42,961 nt of DNA, from IMG/VR virus record IMGVR_UViG_3300001349_000012, positions 25,048-68,008 of that record. One strand, 5' to 3'. Position 1 is the first letter of the stretch, and each line of letters opens with the position of its first letter. The position numbers and the translations under genes are program-made. The notes below the pieces were generated by a model. It had not been told where the DNA came from, made no database searches, and saw only the letters and a program-made list of their open reading frames with translations. The DNA comes from a virus. This document shows positions 1-7,882 of this stretch, piece by piece.

Positions 1-317
1 TCGAAAACATTACCGTATCTTTCTGGGTTTACGTAGGCTAACCAAGCGTCGTAGACATTTGTAAGGGAGTCGAATGAATCTTTGCCGCCTTGTCCCTCTA
101 CCCATTCATCAAAAGATAATTTTCCGCCTACTTCGTTAGCTGAAATTGCATCGAGTGAGTTTTGTACTTCTTGACTATCTGTTTTTGGAGTGCCCATTGC
201 ATCTGCAATTGCTCTTAGTTCATCAGCATCAGAAGTGCCGTCCATATCAGCATCTGCCTCTGCGACTATCTCAGCAGCGACTTCATTAATAAGCTTTCTT
301 AATTCTTTTTCATTCAT
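1..317 (-). CDS. Tagged protein with EF-hand-like loop (partial, C-terminus off window)
   Basis: An open frame begins with ATG at 317 and runs off the left edge after 105 codons, so the C-terminus is missing. The start MNEKELRKLINEVAAEI is a short amphipathic helix of the kind repeated on its neighbours and contains an I-N-E tripeptide. At about residues 22-33 the sequence DADMDGTSDADE fits the spacing of an EF-hand or other Asp-rich calcium loop (D-x-D-x-D-G, Glu at position 12), though position 8 is Ser rather than hydrophobic. The gene starts 2 bp after the stop of the upstream gene. I do not recognise the family. A virion-associated, calcium-binding cargo protein is inference. Confidence 0.7.
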   Translation of the reverse strand, partial: MNEKELRKLINEVAAEIVAEADADMDGTSDADELRAIADAMGTPKTDSQEVQNSLDAISANEVGGKLSFDEWVEGQGGKDSFDSLTNVYDAWLAYVNPERYGNVF

Positions 318-318
318 T

Positions 319-711
319 TTATCGTTCCATCTCACGTGCTTGACGATTTTCATTTTGATCAGGGGCTAACATATAAATTTCTTTTGCTGTTTCTAAAGCA
401 TGTAATATATCATTTGACTCTTCACCTTCAAGCATCCTAAGTGGTCGTGAAAGTCTTTCAAAAGCAAGTCTAATAGCACTTGGGTTTGTCTCATATACGG
501 ATTCTTTAAATCCATCACTATTTTCGCCGCTGTTGTAGTAAGCTGAAACTATTGAATCTACTTGCTCTTGTACGGCACCACCTAATGATGAGTAAGCCTT
601 AGCAAATTCTATAAGCTCAGATCCTGTTTCAATATCCATACCATAAGATTCACTTACTCTTATCATTTCTTCTTTGATTAGGTTCTTTAGTTGTGTTTTT
701 GTTATTTTCAC
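319..711 (-). CDS. Small N-terminally tagged protein, unknown function
   Basis: This 130-residue protein starts with GTG at 711; GGAT lies 7 bases upstream as a weak ribosome site. The first 16 residues, MKITKTQLKNLIKEEM, match the tag seen on at least seven other proteins in this block and include an I-K-E tripeptide. The N-terminus of the protein at 4568-4909 is nearly identical. The remainder is acidic and predicted helical, without cysteines, membrane segments or a recognisable domain. The tag suggests shared targeting or processing with its neighbours, which is inference. Confidence 0.85.
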   Translation of the reverse strand: MKITKTQLKNLIKEEMIRVSESYGMDIETGSELIEFAKAYSSLGGAVQEQVDSIVSAYYNSGENSDGFKESVYETNPSAIRLAFERLSRPLRMLEGEESNDILHALETAKEIYMLAPDQNENRQAREMER

Positions 712-789
712 GTTATATCCTGTCTTGAGTTATTTACACGTTAAGTTTAATTCCGCAGATACTATCTTTGCGAATAGTGATAGCTAAAT

Positions 790-1152
790 TCACCGTTGAT
801 CATTCAAAAGTTTTTTGCTCTGATCCTTTAAGTTTATAATTATGCTGCAGTTTGTAGTAATGTTGTCTATTTGTAATTCTTCGACATCATTTTTGCTAAA
901 TTTGCATTTCGATTTATTATTTACTATCAATTGTATAGTGAAATCTTCTTGATCCATTAATGATAATATTGAGTTTATGTTCCCAAAAGCCTTTATACTT
1001 TTTATATTGCTATTTTTATATTGTAATGATTCTATGTCAAATGTATCATTATTAATCTGCAGACGTGTTGTATTTTTTGGATGTTCAATTTGAACTGAGT
1101 CAGCAATGTCATCTGAAAACATCACTGTGTCATTTACACTACCATAGCTCAT
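790..1152 (-). CDS. Hypothetical small protein
   Basis: A 120-residue protein. I chose ATG at 1152 because AGGTGA lies at good spacing upstream; an in-frame GTG at 1161 lacks such a site. The start overlaps the end of the upstream gene by 14 bp, suggesting translational coupling. The protein is rich in Asn, Ile and Asp with alternating hydrophobic residues, suggesting beta structure. It does not carry the amphipathic tag of its neighbours and I do not recognise the family. Confidence 0.7.
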   Translation of the reverse strand: MSYGSVNDTVMFSDDIADSVQIEHPKNTTRLQINNDTFDIESLQYKNSNIKSIKAFGNINSILSLMDQEDFTIQLIVNNKSKCKFSKNDVEELQIDNITTNCSIIINLKDQSKKLLNDQR

Positions 1153-1588
1153 CTGTGTCACCTGACGTTTTATTACTGTGACTGAAAAGTGCGTCTATAT
1201 ACATTTCATCGATGTCTTTCGCATATTCGAAGTCCATGTCGGTAACATCATTTAACTCTTCGGTATAGATCTCAACAGATACATAAGCAGCAACAATGTT
1301 TAATTCTATATGATGTAATGATTGATCAGCAAGATTAAGAGCATCGTTTATAAAAAGCCGTCTGGACATTTGTGATTCTATTTCAAATACTCGTCTTAGT
1401 CTGTTTGGGCTAGTTAAATGTTCCCAGTCAGTTCCTCTTGGGACTATTGGTTGATCAGTGCTTTCATTCAATAGTTTTGTTTTTTGCATCCCACCAATCA
1501 GACGAGAAACAGAATTAGTGCGCCTTGAGTTATTGCTAACTTGTTCTTCGTTTTCTAGTAAAAATTGCTTTAGTGAGTAGTTGTTCAT
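1139..1588 (-). CDS. Hypothetical protein with T4-CTS-like N-terminus
   Basis: This 149-residue protein has ATG at 1588 preceded by AAGAAG. Its first 12 residues, MNNYSLKQFLLE, differ from the Lys-rich tags nearby but resemble the T4 internal-protein capsid-targeting peptide (MKTYQEFIAE) in length, aromatic placement and a closing L-x-E. A region around residues 50-120 is predicted helical and acidic. Stop TAG at 1139-1141 overlaps the next gene. No domain is recognised. A virion-packaged protein is inference from the N-terminus and context. Confidence 0.75.
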   Translation of the reverse strand: MNNYSLKQFLLENEEQVSNNSRRTNSVSRLIGGMQKTKLLNESTDQPIVPRGTDWEHLTSPNRLRRVFEIESQMSRRLFINDALNLADQSLHHIELNIVAAYVSVEIYTEELNDVTDMDFEYAKDIDEMYIDALFSHSNKTSGDTDELW

Positions 1589-1602
1589 ATTATCTTCTTA
1601 TT

Positions 1603-3564
1603 CTACTGTTGCTGTTCTTCGCGCTCTGAATCAAGTGTTGTCTTGACGTCTTTTTCTGCCATCATCTCTTCGATATTATCTCTAATGTCTACTACAGCTC
1701 TATCAAATGCAGAAACTATTGCTCCATCATCTTGAAGTTGCTTATTATAGTATCCTTTAATATCTGTTATGTGATCATCAAAGTATGCTTGAATTTTTTT
1801 ATCCATTTGACCCTGTAGACCTTTAAATTCTTCTATTGTGATTCCAGCTGTAAGGACTTTTTTAGCAGAACTATTTTGAGGTGTTCCATTTTTATCAAAT
1901 GCTGGCTGATTTTTTGAAATTCCTGCCAAGATATCTCCGAGAGCTCTCTTCTTTTTGTCATCAATATTTAGATTTGAAACAGCTTCTAGTCCAAAGTCTC
2001 GCCTATTGTTAAAGAAAGTTCCAAATGTCTTACCTAAGAGTAGCTTGTCAAATGCGCCTCTGACTATCCAACCTGCTGATGTTCCGGTTAGTTTGTCGAA
2101 GTCTATTTCTTCTGACCCAGTTGTTACGTCGTCTATTATAGCTTCAATTCCTGTAATGACTTTTTCAACAGCTTCTGGCTTAATACCCTTTGGTGTTTTC
2201 TTGGCTATTTTCTTTAACCACTTTTCTACACCAGGTGACATTATAAGAGCTTCGAGAGCAGAATATGTTTGATCATACATCTTTTCTCCTGAGACACCTA
2301 CACCACCCTTAACGAGTGTCATAAACTTTTGTTCTGGATGTTTCTGGAACCACTGACGTATTCCATTTGCTCCGGTGAACCCAAATAAGTCTGATTGATT
2401 TTCAAGATTACTTTCAAGTCTCTTTTCAGCTCTGTCTACGTCAAATAGAGTCTCAGCTGCCACGAGGTCTTTCTCTTCTTCAGAGCCAAACTCTTCATCT
2501 GCTACTTCTTTACTCATAGCAGCAGGAGCATTCTTCTTCTTTGCAGCTTCAAGGTGAGATATAAACATCTCAGAAGGAACATCGTATGAACCTTCTAGTC
2601 CACGTAGCTGTAACGTCAGTACTTTAGGTCCGTTTTTAATGTTATTAATCACCTCATCTACTACTTCTTCTATCGTCTGCTCGTCTTCTTCTGTGATTGA
2701 CTTCTTTAATTTATCGTAAGTTGTGTTAGCGTGCATTTCAGAAGCGTCTTCTACTGAGATGTCTGAGACTGCTGACATCTGTTTAGTTAGCTCGCTTATT
2801 ACGTCTAGAGCAGCTATTGACTGATTTATCCCTGTATTTACGTAGTCAGAGAACATTTTTTTGATCTCTTTGTCATTTCTAACGGCTTCAAAAAATACTT
2901 CGTTTGCTAATTCTGAAGGGATTGTTGCTTTTCTTGTTTTGTATCCAAAGCTTGCGAAGTTTGCACTAGCGTCCTTTACATCACCTACATTTAAGTTCAT
3001 ATTGTCTTGTTTGTCGTGAATAGCATCTTTTGAAGTGTGACCATTGACAATAATTGCTCGAGCGATAGACTTAGATGTGATTTCTTCAACAACTGGATCT
3101 TTGTCAACATATAATTCAACGTCGTCGATTCCCTCTTCCTCGTCTTCCCAGCCTTCTTTTTCTCCGGCAAATGAGTCAATGCTATCTTCTATACCATCAA
3201 TGGCTTCAAATAGAATTGCCTCCATCATGGGTATACGAGCTTCTTCTTCTCTGTCCATAACTCTTTTTAATAAGTTGTGAAGCTGATTATAGAAGAATTC
3301 AACTTGACTGCTTGGAACTTCTTGAGCTATTGTTGCAGCAGCATCTGAAAGTGCAGAAGTCGTTGTCGGCATATACGCATCGTCAGCGACATTTGGCATT
3401 TCTGATGATAGCTGTAGTGGCATATGTTCGTTTGGTAGAACTGGAAGCTCAGGACCCGCTATTTGATCTATTCTTGTGCTGTGTGCTGTTCTTGAATTGT
3501 TGTGTTCATTTACGAATTTTTTTATTAGTTGTTCAAAAACGCTTTTTTCTATTTTGACGCCCAT
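1603..3564 (-). CDS. Large acidic protein, probable virion or cargo protein
   Basis: A 653-residue protein. I chose ATG at 3564 rather than an in-frame ATG at 3594 because AAGGGA lies about 7 bases upstream and it begins just after the preceding stop, whereas the longer start overlaps that gene. The N-terminus MGVKIEKSVFEQLIKKF is a divergent relative of the block's tag. The protein is acidic and mostly helical, with a strongly acidic patch near residues 130-150 (EGWEDEEEGIDD) and no cysteines. Residues near 395-520 contain globular segments. No family is recognised. Size, acidity and neighbours suggest a virion-internal protein. Confidence 0.8.
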   Translation of the reverse strand: MGVKIEKSVFEQLIKKFVNEHNNSRTAHSTRIDQIAGPELPVLPNEHMPLQLSSEMPNVADDAYMPTTTSALSDAAATIAQEVPSSQVEFFYNQLHNLLKRVMDREEEARIPMMEAILFEAIDGIEDSIDSFAGEKEGWEDEEEGIDDVELYVDKDPVVEEITSKSIARAIIVNGHTSKDAIHDKQDNMNLNVGDVKDASANFASFGYKTRKATIPSELANEVFFEAVRNDKEIKKMFSDYVNTGINQSIAALDVISELTKQMSAVSDISVEDASEMHANTTYDKLKKSITEEDEQTIEEVVDEVINNIKNGPKVLTLQLRGLEGSYDVPSEMFISHLEAAKKKNAPAAMSKEVADEEFGSEEEKDLVAAETLFDVDRAEKRLESNLENQSDLFGFTGANGIRQWFQKHPEQKFMTLVKGGVGVSGEKMYDQTYSALEALIMSPGVEKWLKKIAKKTPKGIKPEAVEKVITGIEAIIDDVTTGSEEIDFDKLTGTSAGWIVRGAFDKLLLGKTFGTFFNNRRDFGLEAVSNLNIDDKKKRALGDILAGISKNQPAFDKNGTPQNSSAKKVLTAGITIEEFKGLQGQMDKKIQAYFDDHITDIKGYYNKQLQDDGAIVSAFDRAVVDIRDNIEEMMAEKDVKTTLDSEREEQQQ

Positions 3565-3565
3565 T

Positions 3566-3802
3566 TTAGTTTCCCTTGTATGCTTTAACTGCATCGATTA
3601 CTGCTTGTGTTGAAATGTATACTACTGCAATCATTCCCCAGACATCTGATGATAGATCTGCTTTCCATGTTAGACCAGTTGCTGTGATAAAAACTAATAG
3701 CTTTCTTGATATTAATCTGCTTAAAATAATATCTATCAGACTTAATTTGTTTTTATTTTGTGAGAACTCTATAAGTTTTTCACCAATTTTTTCTGAATCC
3801 AT
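3566..3802 (-). CDS. Small membrane protein, holin candidate
   Basis: A 78-residue protein with a charged N-terminus and two hydrophobic stretches: about residues 33-44 (RKLLVFITATGL) and 55-70 (VWGMIAVVYISTQAVI), joined by a short polar loop. The tail is AVKAYKGN. This hairpin layout is common among small phage holins, which open the inner membrane for the endolysin. The endolysin here is about 17 kb away (20654-21583), so there is no lysis cassette to support the call. A structural or unrelated membrane role is possible. Confidence 0.65.
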   Translation of the reverse strand: MDSEKIGEKLIEFSQNKNKLSLIDIILSRLISRKLLVFITATGLTWKADLSSDVWGMIAVVYISTQAVIDAVKAYKGN

Positions 3803-3848
3803 TTGTAACCTTAGTAAACGATAATAAGTGTATCTTTATTAAATATTA

Positions 3849-4181
3849 TCAATTTATTAAATCATCATCATTTTGTTCAGAATTAAATGACATTAACAGT
3901 TTTTTAAGGTAATCATCTTCTTCTGGTATTGTTGCTTTCACTCTATTTTGAGTAATTTGACTAGATGATAGTAGATCAAAATAGGCAATAGATAGACTTC
4001 CAAGGTCGGCTTTTATGTATTCATTTTCACGTTCTATAGTTATTATTCTTGCTTCAAGATTAATCATTTTTAATGTCAGAGTATTAGCAACTTCTGCCAT
4101 AGAGTTTAGTTCTTCTTTTAGAAGACTCTCTTTTATTATGTTTTTTAGCGTTTTTAATTTCTGTTTCATTGTGTTAATCAT
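3849..4181 (-). CDS. Small coiled-coil protein with tag-like N-terminus
   Basis: This 110-residue protein starts at ATG 4181, overlapping the upstream stop by 8 bp. An in-frame ATG at 4169 would give MKQKLKTLKNIIKESLLKEE directly, which resembles the shared tag and contains I-K-E and L-K-E. Neither start has a strong ribosome site. Residues about 30-75 have a heptad-like pattern (TLTLKMINLEARIITIERE) that suggests a coiled coil. No enzymatic motif is visible. Confidence 0.65.
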   Translation of the reverse strand: MINTMKQKLKTLKNIIKESLLKEELNSMAEVANTLTLKMINLEARIITIERENEYIKADLGSLSIAYFDLLSSSQITQNRVKATIPEEDDYLKKLLMSFNSEQNDDDLIN

Positions 4182-4461
4182 TTGAAAATGGGCTTTCGTC
4201 GTTTATCATTTCGTATATGCTTTCAACATCGATGCTTTTAAGCTTTTTGACTATTCTTTGTTTTTTGTCTGATTTTAATTCTGCAAGAAATGCAATAGAT
4301 TCAGGTTCTTCACTTGCGATACGAACAACAAACTCTTCAAACACTTCTTGCATTGACAAACCATGCTTAAAACATTGAATACGAAATCCAGCATGTGAAG
4401 ATGCATTAATCCCTATATGAACTGTTTTTCTTCCATGAATATCACTAAGTAGCTTTGACAT
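4174..4461 (-). CDS. Ribbon-helix-helix-like small protein
   Basis: A 95-residue protein. Residues about 10-50 (KTVHIGINASSHAGF then a helix-turn-helix with GLSMQEVFEEFV) resemble the strand-helix-helix layout of ribbon-helix-helix DNA-binding proteins. Residues 60-95 are charged and helical. It is the first gene downstream of a strong terminator, so it probably starts a new transcript and could be regulatory. The family assignment rests on pattern only. A non-DNA-binding phage protein is the alternative. Confidence 0.6.
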   Translation of the reverse strand: MSKLLSDIHGRKTVHIGINASSHAGFRIQCFKHGLSMQEVFEEFVVRIASEEPESIAFLAELKSDKKQRIVKKLKSIDVESIYEMINDESPFSND

Positions 4462-4500
4462 ACGTTTATTATATAACGCTTTTTAAAAAAATATAGGTAT
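4462..4500 (-). promoter_or_regulatory. Candidate promoter, -10 element only
   Basis: A perfect TATAAT (minus strand, 4468-4473) lies 6 bases before the ATG at 4461, in a very AT-rich segment downstream of the terminator at 4509-4536. There is no good -35 at 17 bp. A promoter is expected because the terminator should stop upstream transcription. If real, the transcript would be nearly leaderless. Confidence 0.35.
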
Positions 4501-4508
4501 AGAAAAAG

Positions 4509-4536
4509 AAAACGCCTGAAAGTTTTCAAGCGTTTT
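4509..4536 (-). terminator. Rho-independent terminator after the 4568-4909 gene
   Basis: The minus strand reads AAAACGCTTGAA, a 4-base loop, then TTCAGGCGTTTT: a 12-bp stem with one G-U pair, followed by CTTTTTCTA. The plus strand also carries T-rich sequence after the stem, so it may work both ways. It lies 31 bp past the stop of the gene at 4568. Confidence 0.85.
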
Positions 4537-4567
4537 TTCAATTTATTTTTTATTTTATTAGTCTACT

Positions 4568-4909
4568 TTAGCTTCTCATGTGAGGGTGTGGATCTTGTTC
4601 GATGGCTTGAGCCATTTTTATTCTAAGTTCTTCTAGCTTGAATATGGCTTTATTAATCTCATTCTGAAGCTCATCTGAAAGTTGCAAGGTGTCGACGCTT
4701 GACGCCGTTAAACCAGCAGCATAATTCATATCATCATTAAATGCACCGAGTCTTTTAACAATCGGCGCGAAATGAGCGTATAACTCATACTCAGTCATTG
4801 GCTCTTTACGGGACTCTCCTGTCTCGCCTTGCCATACGGGTATACCCTCTTGTGTTATCTCAAGCTCTTCTTTGATGATCTGCTTAAGTTGTGTTTTTGT
4901 GATTTTCAT
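4568..4909 (-). CDS. Small N-terminally tagged protein, unknown function
   Basis: A 113-residue protein opening with MKITKTQLKQIIKEEL, the clearest version of the block's tag, with I-K-E at residues 12-14. The start ATG overlaps the upstream TGA (ATGA arrangement). The rest is soluble, helical and ends in PHPHMRS. The DNA around the start closely resembles that around the internal ATG at 5283, indicating recent copying of the tag sequence. A terminator follows the gene. Function is unknown. Confidence 0.85.
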   Translation of the reverse strand: MKITKTQLKQIIKEELEITQEGIPVWQGETGESRKEPMTEYELYAHFAPIVKRLGAFNDDMNYAAGLTASSVDTLQLSDELQNEINKAIFKLEELRIKMAQAIEQDPHPHMRS

Positions 4910-5592
4910 TTTTGATTTCTTGCAGCTTTTTGATTCCTTAAAGTTTTAAGAATGTGCTGTCCTATTCTAGCCTCTCTACCTTTGCCATGTTTTTCATCAA
5001 ATGACATAGCTCTATACGCTTTAACGTGGGCGTTGGTAAGAAATTCAGAAAGATCTTCAGGAGATAGTTCCATGAGCTCTCCAATGGCAGAAACTAAATC
5101 GCTCTTTAACATCTCGAAATCTTTAATAAACTCGTTGATGACTATATCTCTCATCATGTCAGGACCGCCTCCTCCAAAAGCCTCAGGTGGAAAGCTATTT
5201 ATAGTGTTATCTTCAGAGGAATTCTGATATTGATACATACTCTCTCTGATGATTTGTCTTAGTTGTCTTTTTGTGATTTTCATTTTTGATTCCTTAACTG
5301 TGGTTTTTTCGTGAACAAAGCCAAGCTCTGTTAGTTCTATATGTCTATTATAAGTATCTGCTAATGTTGATTTACCCGTTTTTGGGTCATTCATCATGTG
5401 TGGTGTGAAACTTTCGCTTTCTGGAAGATGCGTGTCAGAGACTTCATTTTTGGCGGATATAATGGCCTTTTGAAGAGCGTCAGGGAGATCACTTTGTTGT
5501 TTGCCTTTTAGTTTTCGACTGTTGTCGTACTTTTTAGTAAATGCTGCATCTTCTCTAATCATCTGTTTTAATTTTGATCTAGTTAGTTTCAT
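4906..5592 (-). CDS. Double-tagged protein, apparent fusion of two tag proteins
   Basis: A 228-residue protein starting MKLTRSKLKQMIREDA. At residue 104 a second complete tag occurs, MKITKRQLRQIIRESM, with its own ATG at 5281-5283 and an AAGGAA ribosome site 6 bases before it. The frame therefore looks like two tag-bearing genes joined by loss of a stop, and the downstream 125-residue part may also be made alone. The second part contains FGGGGPDMM and an acidic helical region. The C-terminus has the repeat NQKAARNQK. No enzyme motif is recognised. Confidence 0.8.
   Translation of the reverse strand: MKLTRSKLKQMIREDAAFTKKYDNSRKLKGKQQSDLPDALQKAIISAKNEVSDTHLPESESFTPHMMNDPKTGKSTLADTYNRHIELTELGFVHEKTTVKESKMKITKRQLRQIIRESMYQYQNSSEDNTINSFPPEAFGGGGPDMMRDIVINEFIKDFEMLKSDLVSAIGELMELSPEDLSEFLTNAHVKAYRAMSFDEKHGKGREARIGQHILKTLRNQKAARNQK
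5281..5295 (-). promoter_or_regulatory. Internal ribosome site and ATG inside the 4906-5592 gene
   Basis: On the minus strand AAGGAA (5290-5295) is followed by TCAAAA and ATG (5281-5283), in frame with the larger gene. The codons that follow encode a full copy of the tag. This is better placed than many true starts in the window, so a shorter second product is plausible. Confidence 0.55.
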
Positions 5593-5595
5593 GGT

Positions 5596-7221
5596 TTATA
5601 TTCCTACTATTCTCATCCATCTTTCTTGAAGACTATTTTGTTGTTTAATATGTGCTATGTATATTGGGTTTTCTGAAACTAGCCGTCTAACGTATGGAAA
5701 TTCATCACTTGAAAGTTTTACTAAGGCTTCGAGTGGTGTGAATGGATTTTCTGCTAATGCAGCTCTTGTACGTTGGTTCTTGTCACTTGAAAGTTTTACT
5801 AAGGCTTCGAGTGGTGTGTATGGATTTTTTGCTATTCTTGCTCGTGTGTATGCATCTTTATCGTTTGAAAGCTTTACTAAGACTTCGGGTGGTGTGAGAG
5901 CTTTACTAGCTACTTCCCATCTAATCAATTTAATCTCGTCGCTTGAAAGCTTTACTAAGATTTCAGGTGTTATGTTAGTATTTGTTACTACTGCCCACCT
6001 AACTTGTTCAACCTTGTCGCCTGAAAGTTTCTCTAAGGCTTCGGGTATAGTTGAAGGATTTTTTGCTACTGAAACTCTAATGTATTGTGATCTGTCATTT
6101 GAAAGTTTTAATAATGCTTCGGGTGTAGTTGAAGGATTTTCTGCCACAGCACCTCTAACTGCGTCAGACTCATCATCTGTAAGCTTTGTCAAGACTTCAC
6201 TCGGTGTGGAAGAGTTGCCTGCTACTTCCCATCTGACTCTGCTAGACTTATCATTTGAAAGCGCTACTAAGACTTCAGTCGGTGTGGAAAGATTACTTGC
6301 TACTTCACGTCTTACACGTGCATCATCGTCACTTGAGAGCTTTATTAATACTTCTGTGTCTGGTTCGTCGCTTAAAGCCTGTTTAACGAACTGATCTTTT
6401 GCATCACCTTCCAGACCTTGAATGTATGAGCTTATCTCATCTGGGTCTTTAGACTTTGAAATTGTCTTCATTTGTGTTTTAGCAGGATGTTCGCCACCAA
6501 TTAAATCAGTGTTTGCCTTCATAACATTCATAATAGGTTCAAACTGATCACCTAAAATCTGTGAAAGTCGGTCCGATGTGAGTCCCTTGTTGTTAGCATC
6601 AACTGACAGCCCTCCGGATCTACCATCAATCACAGGCTGTCCTTCCATAAATCCAACAGAAAGCTTTGCAGTTGGATCTTTTCTTGAGTCAACACCTTTT
6701 TTTATAATGTAATATAGAACTATATTTTTATTGTTAAAGACAGTATAAGAAAGAAAAAGGTTCTGTGATTGCGTTGCAGCTGTGCACCATGTTGTGCCTT
6801 TTCCTAATTGACAAGAGCTTTCACGGGTATGTGGCATTGCAACAACCCAATCGCCGAAAGTGCCAAGATAAGTTGTCTCCTCATCTTTCAGGCGTCGAGA
6901 TTCAACTCCTTTTGAGCTACCAAGATCCTCAAGTGCCTGACGAAGAACGCCAGGCGTCTTATAGGAGTAAATGTCAGTAGACATACCTTTTGACTTTAGA
7001 CGCGACTTTGCTGTATCAAATGCCTGAACAACTCCAACAATATCATCAACAGGTTCGTCACCTCTTCGCTTCTGAATCCACTGAAGATATTGTGGGTTTT
7101 TGACATCAGCATCATAGGCGGGCTGTAGCTCTGGAAACTTAAGAACCAGCTTTTCAGCTTGACCTTCAGAAAGCAAGCTCTCTCTAATGATCTGTTTTAG
7201 TTTTGAACGAGTGAGTTTCAT
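5596..7221 (-). CDS. Tagged protein with WCT-motif domain and 26-residue HEAT/LRV-type repeats
   Basis: A 541-residue protein. I chose ATG at 7221, immediately after the previous stop, because it places the tag MKLTRSKLKQIIRESLLSE at the N-terminus; an in-frame upstream ATG at 7332 would lie inside the previous gene. Residues about 22-250 form a globular domain with GKGTTWCTAA followed by FLSYTVF and LYYI strands. Trp-Cys-Thr motifs of this kind occur in uncharacterised phage proteins, but I cannot assign activity. Residues about 292-519 hold eight full and one partial 26-residue repeats of the form LVKLSSDxxxxVRxxVAxNPxTPxEA. These resemble leucine-rich-variant or HEAT repeats, which form superhelical binding surfaces. 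Confidence 0.88.
   Translation of the reverse strand: MKLTRSKLKQIIRESLLSEGQAEKLVLKFPELQPAYDADVKNPQYLQWIQKRRGDEPVDDIVGVVQAFDTAKSRLKSKGMSTDIYSYKTPGVLRQALEDLGSSKGVESRRLKDEETTYLGTFGDWVVAMPHTRESSCQLGKGTTWCTAATQSQNLFLSYTVFNNKNIVLYYIIKKGVDSRKDPTAKLSVGFMEGQPVIDGRSGGLSVDANNKGLTSDRLSQILGDQFEPIMNVMKANTDLIGGEHPAKTQMKTISKSKDPDEISSYIQGLEGDAKDQFVKQALSDEPDTEVLIKLSSDDDARVRREVASNLSTPTEVLVALSNDKSSRVRWEVAGNSSTPSEVLTKLTDDESDAVRGAVAENPSTTPEALLKLSNDRSQYIRVSVAKNPSTIPEALEKLSGDKVEQVRWAVVTNTNITPEILVKLSSDEIKLIRWEVASKALTPPEVLVKLSNDKDAYTRARIAKNPYTPLEALVKLSSDKNQRTRAALAENPFTPLEALVKLSSDEFPYVRRLVSENPIYIAHIKQQNSLQERWMRIVGI
5665..6348 (-). repeat. Tandem 78-bp coding repeats
   Basis: The C-terminal part of the 5596-7221 gene consists of 78-bp units encoding 26-residue repeats. 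The copies at 5705-5740 and 5783-5818 share a 36-base identical core, whereas others have diverged, indicating recent duplication at the 3' end of the gene. Unit length is constant, so the reading frame is kept. Confidence 0.9.
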
Positions 7222-7222
7222 A

Positions 7223-7879
7223 TTATGCGCCGCCGCCGCCGAGCCCTCCGCCGGCTGCGCCGCCTGTTCCACTTCCTGCTGATGGCAGTACTTCTGGGTC
7301 GTTATCGAATCTTGTGTTGAAGTCAAAGTCAAAGTTATTACTTAAGATCTCTTGTGCTTTTTCAACATGACTATCTGTGTAGTTGTCTTCAAGAAACTTA
7401 AGTGCCCTGTTTACGATTGCACTCTCTAGATCTAAAAGATGTTCTGGTCTAGTTGCAAGACGAGCAACTCTTTGTGTGAACTGATCTATGTCAATTAGTG
7501 GCATAGGGTCATCTACAGGTTCGTCTACTTCGACGTCTTCACCGTCGACCATATTGTCGCCGTCAGTATCAGCGCTGTCTTCTTCTTCAGAGGGGGCTTC
7601 ACCGACATCATCAGGAGGAGCATCACCAAGATCTTCAGCACCATCTTCAAAAAGCACTGAAAGTGAGCTTGTGTTTAGCGCCTCGTTTATTTCTTCTACT
7701 TCGTCTTCTAGTTCTGGTTCGTCTCTTAAAGAAATCATCTCATAGTTGAGTAGAAAACTATCTATTTGATCATCTACAGATACTTTAGATAGTCTTGTTG
7801 CAGTTCCTATAGCCGGGGAAGCTGGCTCTTCGAGCTCTTCTTTGATAAGTCTTATTAAGACGTCTTTAGATAAATTCAT
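7223..7879 (-). CDS. Tagged acidic protein with Gly-rich tail
   Basis: A 218-residue protein beginning MNLSKDVLIRLIKEELEE, a variant of the block's tag with I-K-E. Residues about 80-130 are extremely acidic and low in complexity (runs of Asp, Glu and Pro). Residues about 135-190 look globular and helical. The protein ends GTGGAAGGGLGGGGA, probably disordered. The stop is 1 bp before the next start. Such acidic, disordered proteins are common as DNA mimics or packaged internal proteins; neither role is shown here. Confidence 0.82.
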   Translation of the reverse strand: MNLSKDVLIRLIKEELEEPASPAIGTATRLSKVSVDDQIDSFLLNYEMISLRDEPELEDEVEEINEALNTSSLSVLFEDGAEDLGDAPPDDVGEAPSEEEDSADTDGDNMVDGEDVEVDEPVDDPMPLIDIDQFTQRVARLATRPEHLLDLESAIVNRALKFLEDNYTDSHVEKAQEILSNNFDFDFNTRFDNDPEVLPSAGSGTGGAAGGGLGGGGA

Positions 7880-7882
7880 TTT

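Noticed and set aside
3566-3802. Firm holin call
   Set aside because: The hairpin layout fits, but there is no lysis cassette and the endolysin is far away; listed only as a candidate.
5665-6348. Regular short repeats that could look like a CRISPR array
   Set aside because: The units are 78 bp, in frame and encode a 26-residue protein repeat; there are no spacers of unrelated sequence.
5657-6394. Long open frame on the plus strand
   Set aside because: It mirrors the repeat part of the minus-strand gene and exists because the repeats lack stops in that frame; it has no ribosome site or sensible product.
7219-7332. Longer start at 7332 for the repeat protein
   Set aside because: It would overlap the upstream gene by about 110 bp and put the tag at residue 38; ATG at 7221 puts it at the N-terminus.
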